Assembly: GCA_016184235.1 (NCBI GenBank)
Contig: JACPDC010000371.1
Span: 1 to 9,176, forward strand
Direction: 5' to 3'
Source of the DNA: Deltaproteobacteria bacterium
GTDB lineage: Bacteria; Desulfobacterota; Binatia; UBA9968
DNA length: 9,176 nt
Shown: positions 1 to 6,386 of the stretch, piece after piece
Numbering within the stretch: position 1 is the first letter of the stretch
How the letters are laid out: the number at the start of each line of letters is the position of its first letter
The notes under the pieces: model-generated
What the model was told of the DNA's origin: nothing
The model's database searches: none
The model's input: only the letters and a program-made list of their open reading frames with translations
Position numbers and translations under genes: made by a program

Positions 1-1056
1 TTTCCTCTGACCTATTACTGGCAGACCGTGGCCTTGGGCTTTATGGGAGTCGTCATTACGGCCCTCATTCCGCAGAAGAGCGCGCGGGCGACCATCATCA
101 GCCCTATGATCCTGAACTTATCCGAAAGCCTGGGCTACAAGAATCGCTCCAAGGCGACTACCGGCCTGTTTGTGGCGACTTTCCTCGGGCTGGGACAGCT
201 CAACTTCCTCTATCTCACCGGCTCCACTGCGACGCTTCTGGCCTGGGGTCTTCTTCCGACAGACGTGCGCGCGCAATTTACCTGGGGCTATTGGTTTATC
301 GTCACCTTGCCCCCCACGCTGGTGATTATCGCGACCATTCTGTTAAGCGTGAACGTGCTTTACCGGCCCGAGACCCAGTCACGGGTCTCCTACAGCATGG
401 TGCACAACCAGCTGCAAATTCTGGGATCGCTATCGCGGGAGGAGTGGATTACGCTGGCGATGCTCTGCTTCACCGTGGCGGGCTGGCTGACCTTCTCGTA
501 TCACAAGATCCATGCCGCCTGGATCTCGTTGATCGGCCTATGCGTCCTTATCAATACCGGCGTACTGGGTTGGGGAATGCTCAAAAAGGGGATCGACTGG
601 GAATTTCTGATCTACCTGGGGGCGACTCTCAGCATACCGTCGCTCCTCACCAAAGCGAAGCTGGACGAATGGTTAAGCGGCTTCCTGGCCCCTTTTGTTC
701 TTCCCTTTGTGGAACAACCGGCGCTGGCCTTTATCATCATCGCCCTCATCGGCTATGCCCTCAAGCTGGTTTTCACGACCCGCCTGGTCGTGATCACCCT
801 CGTGGTAGCGCTATCGCCGCTCTCCACCGATATGGGAATCAGTCCGTGGGTAATGACCATGATCATCCTGATGGGGGCCGAGGTCTGGTTCTTCCGCTTC
901 CAGGTCGACTGGCACACGCTCGCCTACGCCACCACCGACGGCAAGGCATTCACCTACCCGCTCATGATCCGCATCAATCCATGCTACGCGCTCGCCTACA
1001 TTCTCGGTCTCATTGCCGCCATCCCCTACTGGAGATATCTGGGACTTATGGGGTGA
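1..1056 (+). CDS. SLC13/DASS-type anion permease, C-terminal part (5' end outside window)
   Basis: This is an inner-membrane permease resembling the SLC13/DASS (Na+:sulfate/carboxylate symporter) family. The frame is open from base 1, so the N-terminus lies outside the window; a GTG at 28 is internal, not the start. About 351 residues are visible, with many hydrophobic segments. The early part matches the family pattern, with a 'SARATIISPMI' loop and a re-entrant-loop-like 'LTGSTATLLAWG'. In the middle are 'LSREEWITLAM', 'IHAAWISLIGL' and 'KGIDWEFLIYLGATLS', typical of the second repeat. The usual SNT-type Asn motifs of both repeats look degenerate: TGSTAT in the first, and FTTRL then YATTDGKAF in the second. 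Substrate and Na+ coupling therefore cannot be inferred. The stop overlaps the convergent phnC stop by 11 bp. Family call is fairly secure, substrate unknown. Confidence 0.8.
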   Translation, partial: FPLTYYWQTVALGFMGVVITALIPQKSARATIISPMILNLSESLGYKNRSKATTGLFVATFLGLGQLNFLYLTGSTATLLAWGLLPTDVRAQFTWGYWFIVTLPPTLVIIATILLSVNVLYRPETQSRVSYSMVHNQLQILGSLSREEWITLAMLCFTVAGWLTFSYHKIHAAWISLIGLCVLINTGVLGWGMLKKGIDWEFLIYLGATLSIPSLLTKAKLDEWLSGFLAPFVLPFVEQPALAFIIIALIGYALKLVFTTRLVVITLVVALSPLSTDMGISPWVMTMIILMGAEVWFFRFQVDWHTLAYATTDGKAFTYPLMIRINPCYALAYILGLIAAIPYWRYLGLMG

Positions 1057-1840
1057 GATTGATTTTTGTGTCCCGGTAGACTTGTTCCACCACGCTTTCA
1101 GTCAAATCTTTGGTCGGGCCGTCGAAAAAGACCTGGCCTGCTTTGAGCGCCACGACGCGATCGGCATATTCCCGGGCCAGATCCAGAGTATGGAGGCTTG
1201 CCAGAGCCGTGATACCGTCCTCGACGCAGATCCGCTTTAGGATATCCAGGACCACACGGGAGAGCTTAGGGTCCAAGCTGGAAACCGGCTCGTCGGCGAG
1301 AATAATGGCCGGGTTTTGCATCAGGGTTCGGGCGATCGCCACCCGCTGCTGTTCCCCGCCGGAGAGCTCGTCGGCCCTCTTATAGGCATGGTCCAGCAGC
1401 CCCACCCGATCCAGGTTCGCGAGGGCGCGGCCTCTGTCCTCACGCGAGAAAAGCCCGAGGCAGCTCTTCATGGGAGGCTGGTAGCCGAGCCCGCCCGACA
1501 GGACATTGTCCATCACGGACAGGCGCTTTACGATGTTGAACTGTTGAAAGATCATCCCGACCCTGCGGCGCAACAGGCGCAACTCCCGCCGGCTCAGCTT
1601 GAGGACATCTTTCCACGAACCGTCGGCCTGATCGCCGAAGATCGCCTGGGCAAACAGAATCTCGCCGGAAGTGGGCTCGACCAGACGGTTGATGCAGCGC
1701 AGCAGCGTGGACTTTCCCGCGCCGCTCAATCCGATGAGACCCAGGAACTCCCCCTGTTCCACTTTCAGACTCACGCCGCGCAGCACCGGAACCGAGGGGC
1801 CGTAGGATTTGCACAGTTCTTTCACCTGCAGGAGCGTCAT
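1046..1840 (-). CDS. phnC: Phosphonate-type ABC transporter ATP-binding protein PhnC
   Basis: This is the cytoplasmic ATPase of a phosphonate/phosphite-type ABC importer, 264 residues, normal for PhnC. Visible motifs are Walker A GLSGAGKST (37-45), Q-loop near Q99 (MIFQQFN), signature LSGGEQQ (159-165), Walker B IILADE (179-184, catalytic Glu184), D-loop SSLDP (187-191) and switch His217. The basic RRELRLLRRRVG stretch before the Q-loop and the 'ADEPVSSLDP' form are PhnC-like. The frame is open 35 codons upstream, but the ATG at 1840 gives the family N-terminus (TLLQVKELCKSYG). An AAGGAG lies 14 nt before it, a rather long spacing. It starts 7 bp after the phnD stop, so the two are surely co-transcribed. 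The expected phnE does not follow; the gene instead runs 11 bp into the convergent permease. Confidence 0.9.
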   Translation of the reverse strand: MTLLQVKELCKSYGPSVPVLRGVSLKVEQGEFLGLIGLSGAGKSTLLRCINRLVEPTSGEILFAQAIFGDQADGSWKDVLKLSRRELRLLRRRVGMIFQQFNIVKRLSVMDNVLSGGLGYQPPMKSCLGLFSREDRGRALANLDRVGLLDHAYKRADELSGGEQQRVAIARTLMQNPAIILADEPVSSLDPKLSRVVLDILKRICVEDGITALASLHTLDLAREYADRVVALKAGQVFFDGPTKDLTESVVEQVYRDTKINLTP

Positions 1841-1847
1841 AAACCAA

Positions 1848-2762
1848 TTACTTTCTCCTTTTGCTAAGAGCGTCGCGTAAATTGATGCCGGCGATCTTAA
1901 AGGCCTCTCGGACAGAGTCGTAATCCTGGTCGGTCGCCGCGACAAAGCCGTCGATCTGATAGAGATCCCTGAGCATCTTGTTGCCGGCGGGATCCCGGCT
2001 GAGTTCGAGAAAGATCTCCTGGATCTTCTGCGCCAGTCCCGGATCCAGGCGGGAGCCGATGACGAGATTATCCGCCGGGATCGGCTCGGAATAGGCGATG
2101 GCGCGGATCTTTTTCTGCTCTTCGGGATTTTTCAAATACTGAATCCACGCGGCGTCCTTGCCGTCGGTAAAGTTGGCGAAGGTGGCCCCGGCGTCGACTT
2201 TGCGGTTCAGCACGGCAAGCACCGTGGCGTCGTGACCGCCCGAATAGAGGACGTTCTTGAAATCCTTGGTCGGATCGATGCCGTTCTCCTTGAACATCTT
2301 CTTGGGAAAGACGTGGCCCGTGGTCGAAAGCGGATCGCCGAAGGCAAAGGTCTTGTTGCGCAGATCGCCCAGCGTTCGAATCCCGCTGTCCGCGTGGGTA
2401 ATGATCGCGGCGTAGTAGTGGGCCAGCCCCTTGCGATGAGACTTCAGGACCACCTTGACGTTCGCCTCGTTCTTGGCCAGCACATAGGAAGCGGGACTGA
2501 GAAAGGCGATGTCCAGCTTATTGGCGCGCAGCGCCTCGACGACCCCGGTGTAGTCCGTCGCCACAAAGGGCTGGACCTCCACTCCGAGCTTTTGCTCTAA
2601 AATCTCTACGATCGGCTGGGCATTTTGAGCCACCTGCTGAACATTCTCGGAAGGGACAAAGCCGACGCGCAGGACTGTGCGCTGGCTGTCCGGCTTCCCG
2701 CAAGCGAAGAGCGCGACCAGCAGGCCGAGAAAAAAAATCAGCCGACGCCATCCTTCGATCAT
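1848..2762 (-). CDS. phnD: Phosphonate-type periplasmic binding lipoprotein PhnD
   Basis: This is the substrate-binding component of a phosphonate/phosphite-type ABC importer (PhnD/SsuA/TauA-like fold), 304 residues. From the ATG at 2762 the N-terminus has two Arg (6-7), a hydrophobic core and a lipobox ALFAC with Cys21, so it is probably a membrane-anchored lipoprotein. PhnD-type landmarks are LRVGFVPSEN (31-40), DYTGVVEALRANKLDIAFLS (70-89) and DPLSTTGHVFP (143-153), the last being the region that binds the anion in PhnD proteins. 'YSGGHDATVLAVLNRKVDAG' (173-192) is also characteristic. The frame stays open 60 codons further upstream, and an ATG at 2900 is possible, but that would bury the signal peptide; 2762 is preferred although it has no clear SD. 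The exact ligand (phosphonate, phosphite or another oxyanion) cannot be read from the sequence. Confidence 0.87.
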   Translation of the reverse strand: MIEGWRRLIFFLGLLVALFACGKPDSQRTVLRVGFVPSENVQQVAQNAQPIVEILEQKLGVEVQPFVATDYTGVVEALRANKLDIAFLSPASYVLAKNEANVKVVLKSHRKGLAHYYAAIITHADSGIRTLGDLRNKTFAFGDPLSTTGHVFPKKMFKENGIDPTKDFKNVLYSGGHDATVLAVLNRKVDAGATFANFTDGKDAAWIQYLKNPEEQKKIRAIAYSEPIPADNLVIGSRLDPGLAQKIQEIFLELSRDPAGNKMLRDLYQIDGFVAATDQDYDSVREAFKIAGINLRDALSKRRK

Positions 2763-2898
2763 GACTAAGGCATAGATACTCGAAGCTGAGAGTGGGCGCA
2801 ACCTTCGCCCGGCCCGTTTCCGGGGTAGACGTTTAAGATCTAAATATTCAAGGTTTAAAGCTTTATTTCTAAATGAAACTGGTGTATAAGAGCTATTC
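2763..2898. promoter_or_regulatory. Divergent AT-rich intergenic region between phnD and the hydrolase gene
   Basis: These 136 bp separate two divergent genes and must hold both promoters. The half next to the hydrolase (about 2830-2898) is much richer in AT than the surrounding genes. It contains a perfect 10-bp palindrome TAAAGCTTTA at 2855-2864. A TATAAG at 2885-2890 could be a -10 for the plus-strand gene, but its -35 is poor and it would leave almost no leader. No convincing minus-strand consensus was found. In the phnD leader, GGGCG (2794-2798) and CGCCC (2806-2810) could form a small hairpin. Confidence 0.4.
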
Positions 2899-3750
2899 AT
2901 GCATTTAAGATCCGCTCTTGTCCCGGTGCTGGCCGTTTTCATTTACGGGTGCGCCACTCTGCCGATTATTTCCCTTCAAGAGCTCGCCGACAGCCCGGTC
3001 GGAGGGGCCGGTCAATTTTTTTACCAGAGCCAGGGAGGAAGGGCCGAGGGTTATCTCATCCGCCCGGCAGGCAATGGTCCTTTTCCCCTGGTGGTTCTTC
3101 TCCACGGCCATAGCTGGAGAGGAGACGGGGCTAACAGACTCCTCCCTGCGGCCGAGCAGTTCTCTAGAGATCTTTGCTATGCGAGCTTGGCCGTTTCTCT
3201 GCCCGGGTACGGGGGCACCGAGGTTCCCGGAGATAAGGATGACAAGGAAATAATCAACAGGGTGGTCTTGGACGGGATCTCCGCGGTGGCAGGACTCTCC
3301 TGGGTCGATCCAAAACGGGTGACGATTTACGGCTTCTCGCGCGGCGCCGTTTTCACGGCGACGCTGGCGAGTAAGGTTCCGGGCCTCCGCGGCGTCATTC
3401 TTCACTCCGGGGCCTATGATCTCAAACGCCTTTACACGGATACTTCCGCGTCATGGGTGCGCCAATCGTTAAGTCCCAACGGCGATGCCGACTCGCGCCT
3501 GTTCAGCGTCCTCCCCGAAGTTTCGTACTGGAAGGCTCCCACGCTGATCCTGCACGGCGGCAATGATCAACTGGTCCCCACCAGCCAGGCGTACCTCTTG
3601 CGCGACCACCTCGCGGCCTTGGGAAAGCCTTTTCGCGTCGCCATCTTTCCCGACGCCGGCCACCGGCTGCCCCTCAAGGGAGTGCACGACGAAGTCGTGT
3701 CGTTTCTGAGCGAAAACGTCGGCTCGGCCTGCCCCGCTACCGCTCCTTGA
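2899..3750 (+). CDS. Alpha/beta hydrolase, lipoprotein-type signal peptide
   Basis: This is an alpha/beta-hydrolase-fold enzyme (dienelactone hydrolase / S9 peptidase-like group), 283 residues. The N-terminus has a short hydrophobic stretch ending in IYGC with Cys18, a plausible lipobox, so the enzyme probably acts in the cell envelope facing the periplasm. The oxyanion-side HG motif is at 69-70 (VVLLHGHSW). The nucleophile elbow is GFSRG with Ser147, the acid is probably Asp223 (HGGNDQLVP) and the base His255 (PDAGHRLP), so the triad looks complete and in the right order. The substrate is unknown; a carboxylesterase or peptidase are both possible. The ATG at 2899 has only a weak AAGAG upstream, but its position fits the signal peptide. 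The gene diverges from phnD and its last 14 bp overlap the convergent TPR gene. Confidence 0.85.
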   Translation: MHLRSALVPVLAVFIYGCATLPIISLQELADSPVGGAGQFFYQSQGGRAEGYLIRPAGNGPFPLVVLLHGHSWRGDGANRLLPAAEQFSRDLCYASLAVSLPGYGGTEVPGDKDDKEIINRVVLDGISAVAGLSWVDPKRVTIYGFSRGAVFTATLASKVPGLRGVILHSGAYDLKRLYTDTSASWVRQSLSPNGDADSRLFSVLPEVSYWKAPTLILHGGNDQLVPTSQAYLLRDHLAALGKPFRVAIFPDAGHRLPLKGVHDEVVSFLSENVGSACPATAP

Positions 3751-4576
3751 TCTCCTGGAGCAGTTGCTGGGCTTCCTTCTTGTTGACAGGATCGTCGGAA
3801 AACTGGATGGGGAGCTCTTGGGCGGCCTTCAGCGAGTTGCGGGCCGGCTGCCATTTCCCGATGGCCGCGTAGCTCCTGGCCAACTCCAGATGGTGCGAGA
3901 TAACGGTGGGGTTCAACGAGATCGCTTTCTGCAGGTACTCGACCGACTTTTCCAAACTCCCCTTCGGAACCGAGCGCCACAAAACCGCGAAGCTCAAGAG
4001 CCGGCTTATCTGGCCGATCTCCGCCATCTTCCTGTGCCAAACTCCGTAAACGTGGTAGGCGTAGCCGTTTTGAGGATCCAAAGCGATCGCCTTTTCGACC
4101 TCAGTCCGAATCTCTTTGGCCAGATCGATCTGCCTGGGGATGGAGGACTGCATCGCGATCTTTCCCAATGAGGCGGCCACGTAGAAGTGGCCCCAAGTCC
4201 CGTTGGGATCGGCCTTGACCGCCTTGCGGGCATATTCCTCGGCAATGGCATATTGCTTGAGTTTCCTCTCCTGCCAATCGCTCCCTGTCACTGGAATCAG
4301 ATCCCCGAAATCGACGTAGACTCGCGCTATCTTGGAGAGCGCCTCGTGGTTCTGGGGGTCGAGCTGCAGGACTTTGAGAAGCTCGTTTAAAGCCTCTTTC
4401 GTTTTGAAACCGGCATACAGCGCATCCGCCTTCTCGAGCAGCTGCGAGATCTCGGAGCCGTCGTTCTTGCAGCCCCGGCAGCCGACTCTTCCGCCGTCAA
4501 GCTGGGCGTTATCCGATGCCCGTGCGCCGGGTTCAGCCAGGCAATAACCCGGCCCAGGCAACCCGAAGAGAGCCAA
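3737..4576 (-). CDS. TPR protein resembling the regulator of microtubule dynamics (RMD) family, probably exported
   Basis: This is a helical-repeat protein of at least 279 residues. A first TPR-like unit runs about 43-75 (KADALYAGFKTKEALNELLK then LDPQN). A second spans about 76-125, a third region about 126-185, and a last one about 207-256 (SLEKSVEYLQKAISLNP, then LARSYAAIGKWQPARNSLKA). The stretch 'GHFYVAASLGKIA' (129-141), followed by 'EVEKAIALDPQNGYAYHVYG' (159-178), closely resembles the RMD family, known mainly from animals but with bacterial relatives. The first ordinary in-frame start is TTG at 4576, which gives a truncated leader. Codons just upstream (to about 4606) encode VRLLPALSFALLALFG, a good signal-peptide core, so the true start is probably upstream (see findings). 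Function unknown; a periplasmic scaffold is inferred. Confidence 0.75.
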   Translation of the reverse strand: MALFGLPGPGYCLAEPGARASDNAQLDGGRVGCRGCKNDGSEISQLLEKADALYAGFKTKEALNELLKVLQLDPQNHEALSKIARVYVDFGDLIPVTGSDWQERKLKQYAIAEEYARKAVKADPNGTWGHFYVAASLGKIAMQSSIPRQIDLAKEIRTEVEKAIALDPQNGYAYHVYGVWHRKMAEIGQISRLLSFAVLWRSVPKGSLEKSVEYLQKAISLNPTVISHHLELARSYAAIGKWQPARNSLKAAQELPIQFSDDPVNKKEAQQLLQEIKER

Positions 4577-4683
4577 AAGGGCAAATGATAAGGCGGGGAG
4601 AAGCCTAACAAAACCGGCCTGTTGGGAAGTCCCCCGATGGGTGAGAACTGTCGCGAAAATAAGAATGTCCTGGATTCCTCTGG

Positions 4684-4704
4684 AATACTTTATATTGAAG
4701 TATT
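4684..4704. repeat. Inverted repeat at the predicted transcription start of the TPR gene
   Basis: Arms AATACTT (4684-4690) and AAGTATT (4698-4704) are perfect reverse complements separated by 7 bp. The repeat lies directly downstream of the predicted -10 box and covers the expected +1 site, so it could be a repressor operator or a 5' hairpin. No cognate regulator is visible in the window. Confidence 0.45.
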
Positions 4705-4705
4705 T

Positions 4706-4734
4706 CTTATATAAACAAATCGCGTAAAAGTCAA
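4706..4734 (-). promoter_or_regulatory. Sigma70-like promoter for the TPR gene
   Basis: On the minus strand a -35 TTGACT (4729-4734) and a -10 TATAAG (4706-4711) are separated by exactly 17 bp. Each box differs from consensus at one base. The predicted start near 4699 gives a leader of roughly 120 nt to the TTG at 4576, or about 30 nt to the possible ATT start at 4666. The promoter begins 8 bp past the stop of the thioesterase gene, so the TPR gene probably has independent transcription. Confidence 0.7.
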
Positions 4735-4742
4735 AACCTCCC

Positions 4743-5111
4743 TCACCTTATCGGCGTGGCCTTGCCGTGTTCATCTATCGCCACGTAAACCACCTCGGCT
4801 TCGGTAACCCTGACGCGCCTCCCGGGTTCGCTGAAGCGTTCGGCTTCCACCTCGACCCGAACGGTAAGAGAAGTCCTGCCTTCATGCGCGACCTCGGCGT
4901 AGAAGCTCACCACATCCCCGACATAGACGGGCGCAATGAATGCCACCTCGTGCATTGCCTTGGTCACGAAATTCTTTGGCGCTCGCTGACGGGCGGCGAC
5001 CGCGCCGGCTAGGTCGATGTGGCTCAGGATGACGCCGCCAAAAATCGTTCCCCGCGCATTCGTGTCGCGAGGCAGCATCGTTACCCTGAGCGTAGGCTCT
5101 CTAGGGGCCAT
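4743..5111 (-). CDS. Hotdog-fold acyl-CoA thioesterase, YciA-like
   Basis: This is a cytoplasmic acyl-CoA thioesterase of the single-hotdog YciA/BACH group, 122 residues, close to the usual length. The diagnostic N-terminal segment is DTNARGTIFGGVILSHIDLA (16-35); its Asp33 matches the catalytic acid on the hotdog helix, and Asn18 and the GTIFGG turn match the family. 'VTKAMHEVAFIAPVYVGDVV' (49-68) and 'TEAEVVYVAID' (103-113) supply the remaining core strands. It hydrolyses acyl-CoA to free acid and CoA; chain length cannot be told. The ATG at 5111 has a strong SD, AAGGAGG at 5122-5128, 10 nt upstream. The start lies inside the end of the MFS gene (11-bp overlap), so translation is probably coupled and the two belong to one operon with ilvE. 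Confidence 0.88.
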   Translation of the reverse strand: MAPREPTLRVTMLPRDTNARGTIFGGVILSHIDLAGAVAARQRAPKNFVTKAMHEVAFIAPVYVGDVVSFYAEVAHEGRTSLTVRVEVEAERFSEPGRRVRVTEAEVVYVAIDEHGKATPIR

Positions 5112-6372
5112 AAGCCGCCTCCCTCCTTGCCCTCGGCTCCGCCACCCGCAGGAGCAAGACCAGCCCCGCCAGGAAGAGCACGCCGACTGCCAGCATCGCC
5201 GCCCGCTGGCTGCCGCTGGCGAGAGAGATCAAGCCGAACAGCAGCGGCCCGAAGGCCGACGATAGCTTGCCGCTGATGCCGTAGAAACCGAAGATCTCCG
5301 CCTGCTGGTCGGGCTCAATCATGAGGGCGATCATGGAGCGGCTGACCGCCTGGACCGAAGCCAGACAGAGCGCGCCCGCCGATGCCACAAGCCAGAAGAC
5401 CGTCTTGCTGGTGGCCAGGGCCGCGCCCAATCCGACCAGGCTCCACAGGATCAGGATCACGATCAATGTAGTGCGCGGGCCGATCCGGTCGCTCACCAGC
5501 CCGAAACCCACCGCCCCCGCGACGCCGATGGACTGCAGCACCAGGTAGAGGTAGACCAACTCGGCCATGGTGAACCCCAGCGTATCCTGCGCATAGATGC
5601 TGGTGTAATAGACGATCGTCGAGACTCCTTCCATGTAGACAAAATAGGCGAGCAGAAAGCGGCTGATCTCGCGGTATCGATCCAGCCGGGAGAGCGTGGT
5701 TTTTACCTGCTGAACACCGGCGGAGAGAAAGGAGCGCCAGCCGAGCCCGCTCGTGGCCGCGCCCGCAGAGGGCAGGAAGAAGAAGGCCGGCAGAGCAAAA
5801 CAGAGATAAAACAGCGCCGTGAGCAGGAAAACCCAACGAGCCTTTTCCGCGCTGCCGTTTTGCAGCAGGGGCATTGCCAGCAGCAGCACCGCTATGCCGC
5901 CGACATAGGCCGATGCCCAGCCGTAGCCGCTCAGACGCCCGACCTCCTGCGGCGACGCCAGATCGGGCAGGAAGGCGTTATAAAACACCTGTCCGGTCTG
6001 ATAGACGATGTTCGCCGCTATGAATATCGCCATGCCCCAGAAGACCATGCCCGATCCCACCCAGGCGAGCTGAGTGGTCAGGAAGATGCAGAGGAGGCCC
6101 GAAGTGACCAACAACCCCTTCTTTCTGCCCGAGAGGTCGGCCACGGCGCCCAGAACAGGGGAGAGAAAGGCGACCACGAGGAGGGATAGGGAGCCGTTGA
6201 GGCCCCAGAGCAGATCTCCGAGATTCCCCAGCCCCGCGCACACGACGCTCTTGAAGTAGACCGGGTAGACGAAGGTGACGATCATCACCGAGAAGGAATT
6301 GTTGGCGAAGTCGTAGAGCAGCCAGGAGAAGCGATCAGCCCTTTTCACCATCTCCTCACTGCTACTGCTCAC
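5101..6372 (-). CDS. UMF1-type (Atg22-like) MFS transporter
   Basis: This is an inner-membrane secondary transporter of the UMF1 branch of the major facilitator superfamily, 423 residues with about 12 hydrophobic segments. Landmarks are YDFANNSFS near the N-terminus (20-28), MFS motif A as GAVADLSGRKKG (75-86), and YQTGQVFYNAFLPDLA (124-139) followed by GRLSGYGWA (145-153). In the C-terminal half are QAVSRSMIALMIEP (341-354) and FGFYGISGKLSSAFGP (361-376). Family members are related to yeast Atg22, a vacuolar amino-acid effluxer; the substrate of this one is unknown. The start is uncertain. GTG at 6372 is the outermost and lacks an SD; ATG at 6351 and GTG at 6348 fit homologue N-termini better, with GAGGAG immediately upstream. 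The first seven codons coincide with a heptamer repeat. It lies between ilvE and the thioesterase gene. Confidence 0.87.
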   Translation of the reverse strand: MSSSSEEMVKRADRFSWLLYDFANNSFSVMIVTFVYPVYFKSVVCAGLGNLGDLLWGLNGSLSLLVVAFLSPVLGAVADLSGRKKGLLVTSGLLCIFLTTQLAWVGSGMVFWGMAIFIAANIVYQTGQVFYNAFLPDLASPQEVGRLSGYGWASAYVGGIAVLLLAMPLLQNGSAEKARWVFLLTALFYLCFALPAFFFLPSAGAATSGLGWRSFLSAGVQQVKTTLSRLDRYREISRFLLAYFVYMEGVSTIVYYTSIYAQDTLGFTMAELVYLYLVLQSIGVAGAVGFGLVSDRIGPRTTLIVILILWSLVGLGAALATSKTVFWLVASAGALCLASVQAVSRSMIALMIEPDQQAEIFGFYGISGKLSSAFGPLLFGLISLASGSQRAAMLAVGVLFLAGLVLLLRVAEPRARREAAYGP

Positions 6373-6386
6373 CGCTCACTGTTCAC
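6352..6386. repeat. Degenerate 7-bp tandem repeat at the ilvE/MFS junction
   Basis: On the plus strand three consecutive heptamers, TGCTCAC (6366-6372), CGCTCAC (6373-6379) and TGTTCAC (6380-6386), fit the consensus YGYTCAC. They are preceded by decayed units CTCCTCAC and TGCTAC (6352-6365). The array covers the last codon and stop of ilvE, the short gap, and the outermost seven codons of the MFS frame, where it produces the low-complexity SSSSEE peptide. Confidence 0.55.

Noticed and set aside
1041..1074. Inverted repeat GGGAC/GTCCC at the permease-phnC junction as a terminator
   Set aside because: Only 5 bp of stem with a 24-nt loop and no suitable T-tract placement.
291..1079. Long plus-strand open frame overlapping the permease
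   Set aside because: It is a shadow in another frame of the permease; its translation is Arg/His/Pro-rich with no family pattern.
1316..1867. Plus-strand open frame opposite phnC
   Set aside because: Antisense shadow of a clear PhnC ATPase with all motifs on the minus strand.
1848..2942. PhnD with a 60-residue N-terminal extension
   Set aside because: The extension is basic, lacks protein-like character, overlaps the hydrolase signal peptide and would place the lipobox at residue 81.
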